Assembly: GCA_964658655.1 (NCBI GenBank)
Contig: CAZZZL010000021.1
Span: 1 to 64,000 of the forward strand
DNA length: 64,000 bases
Origin: G963692885 sp964658655
GTDB lineage: Bacteria > Acidobacteriota > Terriglobia > Terriglobales > Acidobacteriaceae
Reading direction: 5' to 3'
The position numbers and the translations under genes were made by a program. The notes under the pieces were generated by a model, which was not told the origin of the DNA, did not search any database, and worked only from the letters and a program-made list of their open reading frames with translations. Within the stretch, counting starts at the first letter, position 1. Each line of letters opens with the position of its first letter. This document shows positions 18,453 through 27,567 of this stretch, in pieces.

Positions 18453-20933
18453 ATGCAAAACGAGCTGTTGGATATCCTTATCATCGGTTGCCTCGTTCTG
18501 CTGTTCGCCTCTACCTATCGGAAGCGCGCCACATTCCTTGTCCGCTGCTGGTCTATCGGCTGGCTGTTAATCCTGGTGCACTTTTCCGTCCAGCTCTTCC
18601 ATCCCCGGCTGATCGCGGCCCAGAACCTGCTCAGTATCACCAGCGTCACCGGCCTGATTGCCTGCGCCGTCATGTTCCTGCTGCCTACAGGCAGTAAGTC
18701 AGAAGAGCGAAGCCTGCGCAACCTTGCCGTGCCGCTTATCGCCACGCTCACTGCCGTCACCATCACTGTACTTGATGTCTACAGCGTTCACGCCGTCCTG
18801 CCGTATTACCTGCTGATCGCCATCGGCCAGTTTGCTGCGGTCGTCTATGCTGTACGGTTCCATCGCGAACACCGTAGCATCCTCGTCCTGCTCCTCGTAT
18901 CAGTCATCCCGTCCACAGTCTGGATGTTCTGGACCATCGGACACGGGCGCACGGACATCTGCGTTGCCGCCATCCTGTCGCAGTTCTACCTGACGGTCGC
19001 GATAGTCTACCTGAATGAGTTCCGACGCATCTCCGGCGGAATGCTCACTGTTTCGCTCGGGCTTTTCGCGTGGGCAGCGGTGTTCCCGGCAGCAGAGTTC
19101 TGTGACCATCTCGGTATCATCGGACACATCAGCCCCGAGCTCTGGAATGTGCCGAAATATTTCGTCGCTTTCGGTATGGTGCTTTCGCTTCTGGAGGAAG
19201 AAATCATTGCGGCCAATGCCGCCAGCAAACAGTACCGCTTACTCTTCGAAGCCAATCCACACCCGATGTGGATTTACGACCGCGAGACGCTCGCGTTTGA
19301 ATCTGTGAACGACGCCGCGCTCGACCATTACGGATACACCCGTGAGCAGTTCCTCGACATGACCCTGATGGACATCCGTCCAACAGAGGAGTTCGATGCA
19401 GTCAAGAAAGAGCTGAAACAGGCCGAGCCCGCTCAGCAGTTGACGGGGCCATGGCGCCATCAACGCCAGGACGGGTCGTTCATCCAGGTAGATATAGCCA
19501 CACAGCACATGCATAGCGATGGACGTGATCTGGCCTTCTCGCTCGTGCAGGATGTGACCGACCGCCAGAAGCTGCACGAGCAGCTGGTGCACCAGGCAAA
19601 CCACGACATTCTCACCTGCCTTCCGAACCGCGGCCTGTTGGAAGAGCGCATGCACCAGACGCTCGCCCACGCCCGGCGTCATGGCCGCCAGGCTGCCTTG
19701 CTATGTCTTGACCTCGACCGCTTCAAACAGATCAACGACACCTATGGTCACAGTACCGGCGACATTTGTCTGAAAGAAATTGCCCAGCGGCTTTCTGGGC
19801 GCATCAGGGGTATCGATACAGTCGCCCGTGTGGGAGGCGAGGAGTTCAGCATCCTGCTGCATGAAGTGGATACACGCGCAGACGCCCAGCGTGTCGCGAC
19901 TGATCTGCTAACTGTGATCGCCGAACCGATTGAAGCCGAGGGGCACACCGTTGAGCTCACTTCGAGTATCGGCATTGCGATGTATCCGATGGACGGTCAG
20001 GATGCCAACACGCTCTGGCGAAATGCGGACTGGGCGATGTATCGCGCCAAGCATGCCGGTGGCAACCAGTATCTCTGCATGTCAGAAGAGATCAGTATGA
20101 TGGCGACCGAGGCGACTGATCTCGAACTGCATATTCGCCACGCATTGAAAGAGGGCGGGCTCGAGCTTTTCTATCAGCCGATTTATGACATCCGCGGTCA
20201 TCTGCAGAGCCTGGAAGCGCTTGCGCGTCTACGTCATCCTCAGCATGGGTATGTGCTGCCCGACCGTTTCATTCCCATCGCCGAGGAAAGCGGCCTGATC
20301 GTGCCGATGGGCAACTGGGTGCTCGAGGAAGTCTGCCGCCAGTCGGCGGAGTGGCAGAAACAGGGCCTTCCCCCGGTCCAGGTGGCGTTGAACGTCTCGC
20401 CGCTGCAGCTCACTCGATTTGATTTCGCCAGCCACGTAATCGACACGCTGAACCATCATCAGCTGAGTCCGCAACTGCTCGGAATGGAAGTCACCGAGAC
20501 CATGGTGATGCGCAATATCACCGACGCCACCCGGCAGATCACCACGCTTGCCGGCCTCGGAATTGAGTTCTCCGTGGACGATTTCGGCACCGGCTATTCG
20601 TCGCTGGCTCACCTGCACAAACTTCCCGTGCAGACTCTGAAAATCGATCGCTCCTTCATCGAGAAAATCTGCGACCCCCATGGCACGTATTCGATTGTGC
20701 AGGCGATAGTGTTTCTGGCGCATAGCCTGAAGATGAAAGTTGTCGCGGAAGGAGTGGAGCGTGAAGATCAGCTCGACAGCCTGCGACGCCTGGATTGCGA
20801 CTTGATCCAGGGCTTCTTTTTCTCGCGCCCACTAGCTGCAGCCGACGTTGCCTTGCTGCTTCGCAAGGGTGAAGTAAAGTCCCCGACTAAAGCCAATCCG
20901 CGTCATCACGTCCGCCGCATGCGCCTGGCCTGA
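18453..20933 (+). CDS. Membrane PAS-GGDEF-EAL cyclic-di-GMP protein
   Basis: An 826-residue protein. The first ~250 residues hold about eight transmembrane helices of an MHYT/7TMR-like sensor type. A PAS domain follows (YRLLFEANPHPMWIYDRETLAFESVN start, about 260-375). The GGDEF domain carries the active-site motif GGEEF in VARVGGEEFSILLHE, with an RxxD inhibitory site (RGID) five residues before it, so it could make cyclic di-GMP. The EAL domain keeps EALARL, LNVSPLQL, DDFGTGYSSL, KIDRSF and VAEGVE, so it looks able to degrade the second messenger. Both activities may therefore be present, switched by the sensor. It ends before a terminator shared with ahcY. Confidence 0.94.
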   Translation: MQNELLDILIIGCLVLLFASTYRKRATFLVRCWSIGWLLILVHFSVQLFHPRLIAAQNLLSITSVTGLIACAVMFLLPTGSKSEERSLRNLAVPLIATLTAVTITVLDVYSVHAVLPYYLLIAIGQFAAVVYAVRFHREHRSILVLLLVSVIPSTVWMFWTIGHGRTDICVAAILSQFYLTVAIVYLNEFRRISGGMLTVSLGLFAWAAVFPAAEFCDHLGIIGHISPELWNVPKYFVAFGMVLSLLEEEIIAANAASKQYRLLFEANPHPMWIYDRETLAFESVNDAALDHYGYTREQFLDMTLMDIRPTEEFDAVKKELKQAEPAQQLTGPWRHQRQDGSFIQVDIATQHMHSDGRDLAFSLVQDVTDRQKLHEQLVHQANHDILTCLPNRGLLEERMHQTLAHARRHGRQAALLCLDLDRFKQINDTYGHSTGDICLKEIAQRLSGRIRGIDTVARVGGEEFSILLHEVDTRADAQRVATDLLTVIAEPIEAEGHTVELTSSIGIAMYPMDGQDANTLWRNADWAMYRAKHAGGNQYLCMSEEISMMATEATDLELHIRHALKEGGLELFYQPIYDIRGHLQSLEALARLRHPQHGYVLPDRFIPIAEESGLIVPMGNWVLEEVCRQSAEWQKQGLPPVQVALNVSPLQLTRFDFASHVIDTLNHHQLSPQLLGMEVTETMVMRNITDATRQITTLAGLGIEFSVDDFGTGYSSLAHLHKLPVQTLKIDRSFIEKICDPHGTYSIVQAIVFLAHSLKMKVVAEGVEREDQLDSLRRLDCDLIQGFFFSRPLAAADVALLLRKGEVKSPTKANPRHHVRRMRLA

Positions 20934-20957
20934 TCGCGTGCAGCTCGATTGCAAACA

Positions 20958-20994
20958 AAAATGCCCGCGAACCAGGAAGGCTTCGCGGGCATTT
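20958..20994. terminator. Bidirectional terminator between the GGDEF-EAL gene and ahcY
   Basis: Arms aaatgcccgcgaa and ttcgcgggcattt form a 13-bp perfect stem with A-rich and T-rich flanks on opposite sides. It sits between two convergent genes, so it can serve both. Confidence 0.85.
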
Positions 20995-21011
20995 GTGCTT
21001 CATTAAATAAA

Positions 21012-22457
21012 TTAGTAGCGATAGTGTTCAGCCTTGTACGGGCCGTCGACAGCCACGCCAAGGTATTGCGCCTGCTTCGGTGAAAGGGTCGTCAGCTTTA
21101 CCCCGATCTTCTCCAGGTGCAGCCGGGCTACTTCCTCGTCCAGCTTCTTTGGCAGAACATAAACGCCGACCTTGTAGGTGTCCTTGTTCGCCCAGAGATC
21201 GAGTTGCGCCAGTGTCTGGTTGGCAAAGCTGTTGCTCATCACGAAGCTCGGATGACCCGTTGCGCAACCCAGGTTCACCAGGCGTCCTTCGGCAAGCACG
21301 AAGATCGCATGGCCATCGGCAAAGTTGTACTGGTCAACCTGCGGCTTGATGTTGATCTTCTTCACGTCCTTGGCCGAATTGAGCTGGTCCATCTGGATCT
21401 CGTTATCGAAGTGGCCAATGTTGCAGACAATCGCCTGGTCCTTCATCAGCTTCATGTGCTCGAAGGTGATGATGTCGAGGTTGCCGGTGCAGGTGACGTA
21501 AATGTCGCCGCGGCCGAGTGTCTCTTCGATCGTCGTGACTTCAAAGCCTTCCATCGCAGCCTGCAGGGCATTGATCGGATCGATTTCAGTCACGATGACC
21601 CGTGCGCCGAGGCCACGGAGAGACTGCGCCGAACCCTTGCCTACATCGCCGTAGCCGCAGATGACCGCGACCTTGCCTGCTACCATCACATCCGTCGCGC
21701 GCTTGATACCATCAGCCAGTGACTCCTTGCAGCCATACAGGTTGTCAAACTTCGACTTCGTCACAGAGTCGTTGACGTTGATTGCCGGCACCAACAGCTT
21801 GCCCTGCTCGAGCATCTTGTAGAGGCGATGCACGCCGGTCGTCGTCTCTTCTGAAACGCCGCGCCATTCCCTGGCGACCTTGTGCCAGTGCTGCGGATCC
21901 TCTGCATAGACCTTCTTCAACAGGTCCTTGATGATCTGTTCTTCCTGGCTCTCGCCCGGGGTATTCACCCAACCGTCGCCATTCTCGAGCTCATAGCCCT
22001 TGTGGATCAGCAGGGTCACGTCGCCGCCGTCATCGATCACCATCTGGGGGCCAAGGCCGCCCTTGTGATTCAGCGCCTGGTACGTGCACCACCAGTACTC
22101 TTCCAGGGTCTCGCCCTTCCAGGCAAAGACCGGTACGCCGGCAGCGGCAATCGCGGCAGCAGCGTGGTCCTGGGTGGAGAAGATGTTGCAGCTTGCCCAG
22201 CGAACATCGGCACCGAGCGAAACCATCGTCTCGATCAGCACGGCGGTCTGGATGGTCATGTGCAGCGAGCCGGTGATGCGGACGCCGGCGAGCGGCTTCT
22301 TCGCGGCATGCTTGTTGCGGATCGACACCAGGCCCGGCATCTCGTGCTCGGCGATAGAAATTTCCTTGCGGCCCCAATCAGCCAGCTTCATGTCTGCGAC
22401 TTTGTAGTCGGTTCCCGTGGCATTTACCAGGGGCATTTCAAGTGTCGACGTTGCCAT
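21012..22457 (-). CDS. ahcY: Adenosylhomocysteinase
   Basis: A 481-residue S-adenosylhomocysteine hydrolase, which splits S-adenosylhomocysteine to adenosine and homocysteine and relieves product inhibition of methyltransferases. It contains the substrate-binding region around GSLHMTIQTAVLIETMVSLG, the NAD-binding motif GYGDVGKGSAQSLRGLGA and the C-terminal ending DGPYKAEHYRY, where the last tyrosines help bind cofactor. The ATG at 22457 follows a good ribosome binding site (aggaga); the frame is open further upstream but overlaps the divergent gene. Only 58 bp separate it from the ArsR-methyltransferase gene, and that gap contains a 14-bp palindrome likely to be an operator. Confidence 0.97.
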   Translation of the reverse strand: MATSTLEMPLVNATGTDYKVADMKLADWGRKEISIAEHEMPGLVSIRNKHAAKKPLAGVRITGSLHMTIQTAVLIETMVSLGADVRWASCNIFSTQDHAAAAIAAAGVPVFAWKGETLEEYWWCTYQALNHKGGLGPQMVIDDGGDVTLLIHKGYELENGDGWVNTPGESQEEQIIKDLLKKVYAEDPQHWHKVAREWRGVSEETTTGVHRLYKMLEQGKLLVPAINVNDSVTKSKFDNLYGCKESLADGIKRATDVMVAGKVAVICGYGDVGKGSAQSLRGLGARVIVTEIDPINALQAAMEGFEVTTIEETLGRGDIYVTCTGNLDIITFEHMKLMKDQAIVCNIGHFDNEIQMDQLNSAKDVKKINIKPQVDQYNFADGHAIFVLAEGRLVNLGCATGHPSFVMSNSFANQTLAQLDLWANKDTYKVGVYVLPKKLDEEVARLHLEKIGVKLTTLSPKQAQYLGVAVDGPYKAEHYRY

Positions 22458-22476
22458 TGATTTCTCCTCATATCGT

Positions 22477-22490
22477 GTTATCGCGATAAC
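22477..22490. promoter_or_regulatory. 14-bp perfect palindrome, candidate operator
   Basis: gttatcgcgataac reads the same on both strands. It lies in the middle of the 58-bp gap between ahcY and the divergent ArsR-methyltransferase gene. A tatagt -10-like box follows it at about 22497 on the plus strand. ArsR-type dimers bind such inverted repeats, so autoregulation and control of ahcY are likely. No copy was seen upstream of metK or metH. Confidence 0.6.
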
Positions 22491-22515
22491 TTGATTTATA
22501 GTAACAGGAACAAGC

Positions 22516-23454
22516 ATGACGTCCATTGTGAAAATCCTCCGAGTTGTAGCCGAACCAAACCGGCTGCGCCTTTTGTTGCTCCTAAAGCGCGAGGAATTGT
22601 CCGTGGCCGAACTGCAGGAAATCCTCACCATGGGCCAAAGCACCATCTCCACGCATCTAGCCCAGCTCAAGCAGGCTGGGCTGGTGGAGGACCGTCGGAC
22701 CGGCAAGAGCAGCCTCTACAGGCTCAAGATCGAGGATGGCGGCCAAGTCATTGCCGGGCTGCTGGACCAGGCCGCCCAGGAACTACCGGAAGCAGCCCTC
22801 GATTTTGCCGCCGTTGCGGGTGTTCTCAAAAAGCGCCAGGACAAAATGCGGACCTTCTTCGACGGCGTCGCCGGCCGATTTGGCAAGGATTATGTGCCCG
22901 GCAAATCCTGGAAGGGGGTGGCCGAAGCGCTTCTGCGCCTCATGCCGCCCATGGTCATCGCCGATCTTGGGGCCGGTGAAGGTGCTTTCTCCCTTCTGCT
23001 GGCACAGCGTGCGACGAAGGTCATCGCGGTCGATACATCCTCAAAAATGATCGAATTCGGTCGTGGACAGGCGGCCCGTGAAGGCGTGACGAATCTCGAT
23101 TACCGGCTCGGCGACATGGAAGCAGTTCCGATCGAAGATGCCGCAGTCGACCTGGTCTTTTTCTCGCAATCGCTGCACCATGCGCTGCATCCGGAACGCG
23201 CCGTGCGCGAAGCGGCACGGATTCTTAAACCTGGCGGTCGGGTCGTCATTCTCGATTTGGTGAAACATCGCTTTGAAGAGGCGCGCGACCTGTACGCGGA
23301 CGAGTGGCTGGGCTTCAGCGAGTCGGAACTGGAGACTGCGCTCACACGCACCGGCTTTGCAGACATCCAGATCTCTGTTGTCCATAAGGAGCCGGCAGCT
23401 CCCCATTTCCAGACGCTGCTGGTGGTCGGCACCAAGTACGCGCTGAGCCGCTAG
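22516..23454 (+). CDS. ArsR-type regulator fused to a SAM-methyltransferase domain (SahR-like)
   Basis: A 312-residue two-domain protein. Residues about 1-80 form a winged helix of the ArsR family (ILRVVAEPNRLRLLLLLK, recognition helix region GQSTISTHLAQLKQAGLV). Residues about 140-250 form a class I methyltransferase fold with the SAM-binding motif IADLGAGEGAFSLLL and acidic strand end VIAVDTS. The ArsR cysteine metal sites are not evident. A regulator of this architecture, SahR, has been described in Proteobacteria as an S-adenosylhomocysteine-responsive repressor of SAM-cycle genes. Here the divergent neighbour is ahcY, the enzyme that removes this ligand, which supports the same role. That function is inferred. 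Its 3' end overlaps the convergent M56 gene by 4 bp. Confidence 0.88.
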   Translation: MTSIVKILRVVAEPNRLRLLLLLKREELSVAELQEILTMGQSTISTHLAQLKQAGLVEDRRTGKSSLYRLKIEDGGQVIAGLLDQAAQELPEAALDFAAVAGVLKKRQDKMRTFFDGVAGRFGKDYVPGKSWKGVAEALLRLMPPMVIADLGAGEGAFSLLLAQRATKVIAVDTSSKMIEFGRGQAAREGVTNLDYRLGDMEAVPIEDAAVDLVFFSQSLHHALHPERAVREAARILKPGGRVVILDLVKHRFEEARDLYADEWLGFSESELETALTRTGFADIQISVVHKEPAAPHFQTLLVVGTKYALSR

Positions 23455-24700
23455 AGACCAGGGTTCCTGTCGTGGGAGAGCAGTTTTTCTGCTCGCTGCA
23501 CCTTCCACTCGCATCCAGACTGCTCCTGGCTCATCGTGTGATCGTTAGTCGCGGTGCAGATATAAAGCGAACGAGAGTCTGGCTTCCTTGCACAGATGCC
23601 ATCTACTACCCGTCCCTGGTCATTATAGAAAGTGCATGCCAGGTCAACATGCGCTTTTGCTTCGGTAGCGGCTGAGCTGCTCGCGGAGGACGGGGTGTTG
23701 ATCGGATTCGAGACCGTCGCACCGGCTGCTGCAACCGCAAACAAAATCGCAATCGCTGGAACGATCAGGCCCAGGGAGGATAACGAACTGAGAGACGGTT
23801 TTCTGGTCTTCATGATCATGATGCTTTTCTCTAGAATGTTGGCATCGAAGATACCGATGGCGCCGGATGAGGAGACTTGTGACGCCGCCATGCTGGTCAC
23901 GAGTCGGAGCAGGGAAGTGGTATACGTATGTGTGTCGATGACTGTATGCGTTGCCATGGCATCACAGATCATCTCGCGTGTCTGTGCGATCTGCGACTTT
24001 ACGATCCAGGTGACAGGGTGGAAGGCAATCGGCAGGCTCGCAATCTCATACAGTAAATTCTTGAGAAAGTCTCGTCGCCGCATGTGGGCACACTCATGCG
24101 CCAATGCTGCCAGCATGTCAGGCGCAGGACAGTTGTGGAAGAATCCTCGCGGCACCAGGAGCGCTGGCCGCAATACGCCAAGAGTCACAGGACCGGCAAC
24201 CTCACAAGAATCTAAAAGAGGGCATCTCTGACTGAAAACTCCTGCCGGCATCGTTTCCAGGCGGAATGCGTTTCGGCATCGAGTAACAGTGTTTGAGCTT
24301 TTTCGCGAATCTGGCCGACGCGTCGCAGGAGGCGGGCAAATCGCCACGTAAAGAAAAGGAGCACAAGCAGGTAGGCGAGCGACACCTCGTGAAGTGAAGA
24401 CGGACTTAGCAAAATTCTGCCGGATGAATGCGTCATCAACCCAGATGTTCTGGCGGCTGGGCCAGATGGTAGCCGGGCCGCAACATGGTGGATATTAAGC
24501 AGGCCGGACCACGTGCGAAACATCGGCTGCGCAGGGGTCAGGATGGCCAGGGATAGTGTCGCTACCCATGCCATATGCTGGGCTCGTGGGCCGACACGCT
24601 GCAGCAGACGAGCGACCAGGCTGCCCGCTCCGGCAATCAACACGACTTCCCAGAGCGCATTCAATATGTAGGAGGCAACCAGGCAAAGCAGATTATTCAT
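23451..24700 (-). pseudogene. BlaR1-like M56 peptidase, frameshifted
   Basis: Two overlapping frames together encode one M56 membrane metallopeptidase of about 415 residues. The upstream frame (24700 to 24212) gives the N-terminal helices (MNNLLCLVASYILNALWEVV) and ends RQEFSVRDALF then stop. The other frame continues LDSCEVAGPVTLGVLRPALLVP and the zinc motif HECAHMRRRDF, a further helix and a secreted C-terminal tail with several cysteines. Adding one A to the run aaaa at 24214-24217 would restore a single frame. So this is either a real inactivating deletion or a sequencing error in a homopolymer. In the BlaR1/MecR1 family the protein senses a signal and inactivates the BlaI-type repressor. 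It overlaps the BlaI-like gene upstream by 8 bp. Confidence 0.8.
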
Positions 24701-25094
24701 CGCCGCTCCCGCCGTCCATCGCAGCCAGTTTCTTACTCAGGGCAGCAATGCGCTTGGGGTCGACCTGCCTGGTTTTGATGAGGCTCATCACCAGTTCTTC
24801 GGACGATCCGCCGAACATACGCTCGACCAGGTCACGCACCGCTTGCCCGAGAACCTTTTCTTTGGTCGCAACCGGACGGTATTCGTACGCGCGTCCAACC
24901 ATCGTCCGTTCAACGCGGCCTTTACGCTCCAGCACATTGAGCATGGTCTGCACGGTGGTGTACGCCAGGTCGCTGCCTGCAGGAAGGTTCCTCTGCACAT
25001 GCAGCACATTGCTTGGTCCTTCGCGCCATAGCACCTGCAGAATGAGCAGTTCGAGCGGCGTAAGAGAATTGGAGCCTTTTTTGCGTCCAGCCAT
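24693..25094 (-). CDS. BlaI/MecI/CopY-type transcriptional repressor
   Basis: A 133-residue winged-helix repressor. It begins with the family's LTPLELLILQVLWREGPSNV and has the recognition region LAYTTVQTMLNVLERKGRVER, then a C-terminal dimerisation helix region (LVERMFGGSSEELVMSLI). The ATG has ggag upstream. It overlaps the start of the M56 peptidase gene by 8 bp, the usual repressor-sensor operon. In this family the sensor protease relieves repression. No beta-lactamase is adjacent, so the target genes are unknown; in Acidobacteriota such pairs are frequent and are not always linked to beta-lactams. Confidence 0.92.
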   Translation of the reverse strand: MAGRKKGSNSLTPLELLILQVLWREGPSNVLHVQRNLPAGSDLAYTTVQTMLNVLERKGRVERTMVGRAYEYRPVATKEKVLGQAVRDLVERMFGGSSEELVMSLIKTRQVDPKRIAALSKKLAAMDGGSGDE

Positions 25095-25230
25095 GGAATC
25101 TCCTAAGCAAATAGTAGGCTAGGCCCGAGCGAACACGCTGTCAACTAAATTTTTAGGATTTTGGTTTGTCGCGACTTCAGATCTTGATCGCTGCCTTCGA
25201 GTGGAGATCGTGCTTTCTGACTGTTGCGGT

Positions 25231-25785
25231 CTAAGCCTTGCGGAGCGCCTGTTCGATTGCCGAGACGATCCGCGGGTCTGTCGGTTCCAGATCCGGGGCG
25301 AAACGCGCGACTACATTGCCATCGCGGCCTATCAGGAATTTCTCAAAGTTCCACAGCACTTCCGGGGCGGTCGTAGGCTTCACGCCAAACTCCACGAGAT
25401 ACTGCCGGAAGCCGGAGGTGTCGCCGGTGGTCCTCGGCTCGGCTTCGATCAGCGCGCTGTAGAGCGGGTGGCGACTGGCGCCGGTCGCCACGATTTTCTC
25501 GTACATCGGAAAATCGACGCCGAAGCTCGAGGAGCAGAAGTTCTGAATCTCTTCATTCGAGCCCGGCTCCTGTCCGGCGAAATCATTTGCAGGGAAGCCG
25601 CAGATGACGAAGCCATGCTCGCGGTAGGTGCGGTACAGCTTCTCCAGGCCATCGTATTGCGGCGTAAGTCCGCACTTTGAAGCGACATTGACGACCAGCA
25701 CGACCTTCCCTTTATGTTCAGCCAGCGTGGTGGAAGAGCCATTGATGCGGCGGACAGGTATGTCGAGAAGGGCAGTGTCGCTCAT
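25231..25785 (-). CDS. Glutathione peroxidase-family thiol peroxidase
   Basis: A 184-residue thioredoxin-fold peroxidase that reduces hydrogen peroxide or organic peroxides. The peroxidatic cysteine is in NVASKCGLTPQY, the conserved glutamine region is PANDFAGQEPG, and the tryptophan-asparagine motif is WNFEKFLIG. A cysteine replaces selenocysteine, as in most bacterial members (BtuE-like). The ATG at 25785 is preferred because the protein then begins just before the first strand; the frame stays open upstream to 25902 without homologous content. It lies 64 bp downstream of the TetR gene on the same strand and may be in the same transcript. Confidence 0.93.
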   Translation of the reverse strand: MSDTALLDIPVRRINGSSTTLAEHKGKVVLVVNVASKCGLTPQYDGLEKLYRTYREHGFVICGFPANDFAGQEPGSNEEIQNFCSSSFGVDFPMYEKIVATGASRHPLYSALIEAEPRTTGDTSGFRQYLVEFGVKPTTAPEVLWNFEKFLIGRDGNVVARFAPDLEPTDPRIVSAIEQALRKA

Positions 25786-25849
25786 GCACTCTAGATTCTC
25801 ATATCCGGCGCTGAACGGCTGAAATTCACGAGTCCAGTTGTCGAAGTAT

Positions 25850-26494
25850 TCAGGAGGGAGAAGATCGTGCCGCGCAAGCCCTAAGATAAGCACGGGCAAC
25901 AAAGATCAGCTCCTCGCGGATGGCCGGCAACTGTTTCTCCGGCGAACCGGATTCGAGCAATCGGCGGCTTACGCCGACCATCATGCCGTACAGCATGGAA
26001 GCGGCAAGGCGCGTGTCGGTCGGCAACGGAGGCACCGTCGAATCCAGCATGCCGGCGATCGCCTTAAGGGAGCGCGCGCCCATCTGCTGAGCGATCTTCG
26101 CCCCGTCTACGTCGCTGCTCACCGAATACAGCGCAGCGCTAGTTTTTGCATCATGCATCTTTGCGGCAAGAAATGCGGTCATCAAGGCGGTTGCCATCTG
26201 CTCAACCGGTTTACCCCTCTGCTCGGCGCATACGGTCTCGACAGCAGACGAGGTCTCATTGAGATGGCGTCGCAATACCGCCTGGAGCATCGCGCTCTTG
26301 TTCGGGAAATACTGGTAGAGTGTGCCAACCGAAACACCGGCTCTTGCTGCGACACGCGTGGTCGTCAACTGCTCCTTGCCGACCTGCAGCAATACCTGAA
26401 CAGTTGCTTCAAGAATGGCTTCGACACTGGCCGCGGAACGGGCCTGCACCGGCGATTTACGCGGCTCCAGCAGGGATGAAGTGGTCTGCGGCAA
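25850..26494 (-). CDS. TetR/AcrR family transcriptional regulator
   Basis: A 214-residue regulator. The N-terminal helix-turn-helix reads AILEATVQVLLQVGKEQLTT followed by VAARAGVSVGTLYQYFPNKS, the classic TetR motif. The C-terminal all-helical ligand domain resembles the TetR_C group with an AETAL-like first half; the ligand is unknown. It is divergent from the aldo/keto reductase gene, with 88 bp between starts that includes the short palindrome gaagcttc at about 26513. Control of itself, the reductase and possibly the peroxidase downstream is likely but inferred. Confidence 0.92.
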   Translation of the reverse strand: MPQTTSSLLEPRKSPVQARSAASVEAILEATVQVLLQVGKEQLTTTRVAARAGVSVGTLYQYFPNKSAMLQAVLRRHLNETSSAVETVCAEQRGKPVEQMATALMTAFLAAKMHDAKTSAALYSVSSDVDGAKIAQQMGARSLKAIAGMLDSTVPPLPTDTRLAASMLYGMMVGVSRRLLESGSPEKQLPAIREELIFVARAYLRACAARSSPS

Positions 26495-26582
26495 ATGCGA
26501 ACTCCTAAACTGAAGCTTCCTTCATCTAATCACACAGTGGCGCAGATCGCGAGGCGCTGACACATTCGAGGAAACGAAACCG

Positions 26583-27464
26583 ATGACGAAGCAAATGAAC
26601 TTAGGCGGAACATTTACCTTCCCTGGTACGACCATAAACGTTCACCGTATGGGCTATGGCGCCATGCAACTTGCCGGGCCGCATGTGTGGGGTCCGCCGA
26701 AAGACCGCAACGCTGCGATTGCAGTTCTCCATCAGGCAATCGAGTCTGGCGTGAATCACATCGACACCAGCGACTTCTACGGGCCGCATGTCACCAACCA
26801 GATCATCAAGGAAGCCCTGCATCCTTACACAGACGGACTGGTGATCGTTACCAAGCTCGGCGCGCGCCGTGCCGACGACAGCTCGTGGATTCCTGCGCTC
26901 TCTGCCGGGGAACTCACCGCCGGCACCCATGACAATCTTCGCAACCTGGGACTTGACACACTTGATGTCGTCAACCTGCGCGTGGGCGGCCAGCTGACGC
27001 CCGCTGACATGTCGATCGAAAAGCCTCTGACGGCACTGGCAGAGCTGCAGCGCCAGGGACTCATCCGTCACCTGGGTCTCAGCAACGTGTCGCCCAAACA
27101 GTACGCGGAGGCGAAGAAGATCGCCCCGATCGTCTGCATTCAAAATTTCTATAATGTGGCACAACGGACCGACGACACGTTCATCGACGACCTCAAGAAA
27201 GACGGCGTCGCCTATGTGCCGTTCTTTCCGCTGGGTGGATTTACGCCGCTACAATCGGCCGAGTTGAACGCAGCCGCGGCTTCCCTGAACGTGACGCCGA
27301 TGCAGGTAGCCCTTGCCTGGCTGCTTCACCGGTCGCCGAACATGCTGCTGATTCCTGGCACGTCTTCAGTCAAGCACCTCGAAGAGAATCTCGCAGCTAC
27401 CGACATTCAGCTTTCACCGCAGGTGCTCCTCGAACTGGATGCCATAGGTAAAGCTGCGGCATAA
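26583..27464 (+). CDS. Aldo/keto reductase
   Basis: A 293-residue NADPH-dependent TIM-barrel oxidoreductase. The catalytic aspartate and tyrosine lie in HIDTSDFYGPHVTN and the lysine in VIVTKLGARR. The cofactor-binding end is LLIPGTSSVKHLEENLAA. The usual catalytic histidine position reads NLRVGG here, a change seen in several AKR subfamilies such as YghZ/IolS-like and pyridoxal-reductase-like enzymes. Substrate unknown. A gaggaaa ribosome binding site precedes the ATG. It is divergent from a TetR regulator that probably controls it. Confidence 0.93.
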   Translation: MTKQMNLGGTFTFPGTTINVHRMGYGAMQLAGPHVWGPPKDRNAAIAVLHQAIESGVNHIDTSDFYGPHVTNQIIKEALHPYTDGLVIVTKLGARRADDSSWIPALSAGELTAGTHDNLRNLGLDTLDVVNLRVGGQLTPADMSIEKPLTALAELQRQGLIRHLGLSNVSPKQYAEAKKIAPIVCIQNFYNVAQRTDDTFIDDLKKDGVAYVPFFPLGGFTPLQSAELNAAAASLNVTPMQVALAWLLHRSPNMLLIPGTSSVKHLEENLAATDIQLSPQVLLELDAIGKAAA

Positions 27465-27567
27465 AGCAATGATTGCGCAGGGGGTGGGTCTGCCGACGAC
27501 GGACCCGCGTCGTTCGACAGCGTGATCCGCATCGAACCTAGAATGTGCTTTGACAGGAGATGAATGG

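Noticed and set aside
24693..25094. BlaI/M56 pair as a toxin-antitoxin system
   Set aside because: The winged helix and HExxH protease match the repressor-sensor family; neither part resembles a toxin.
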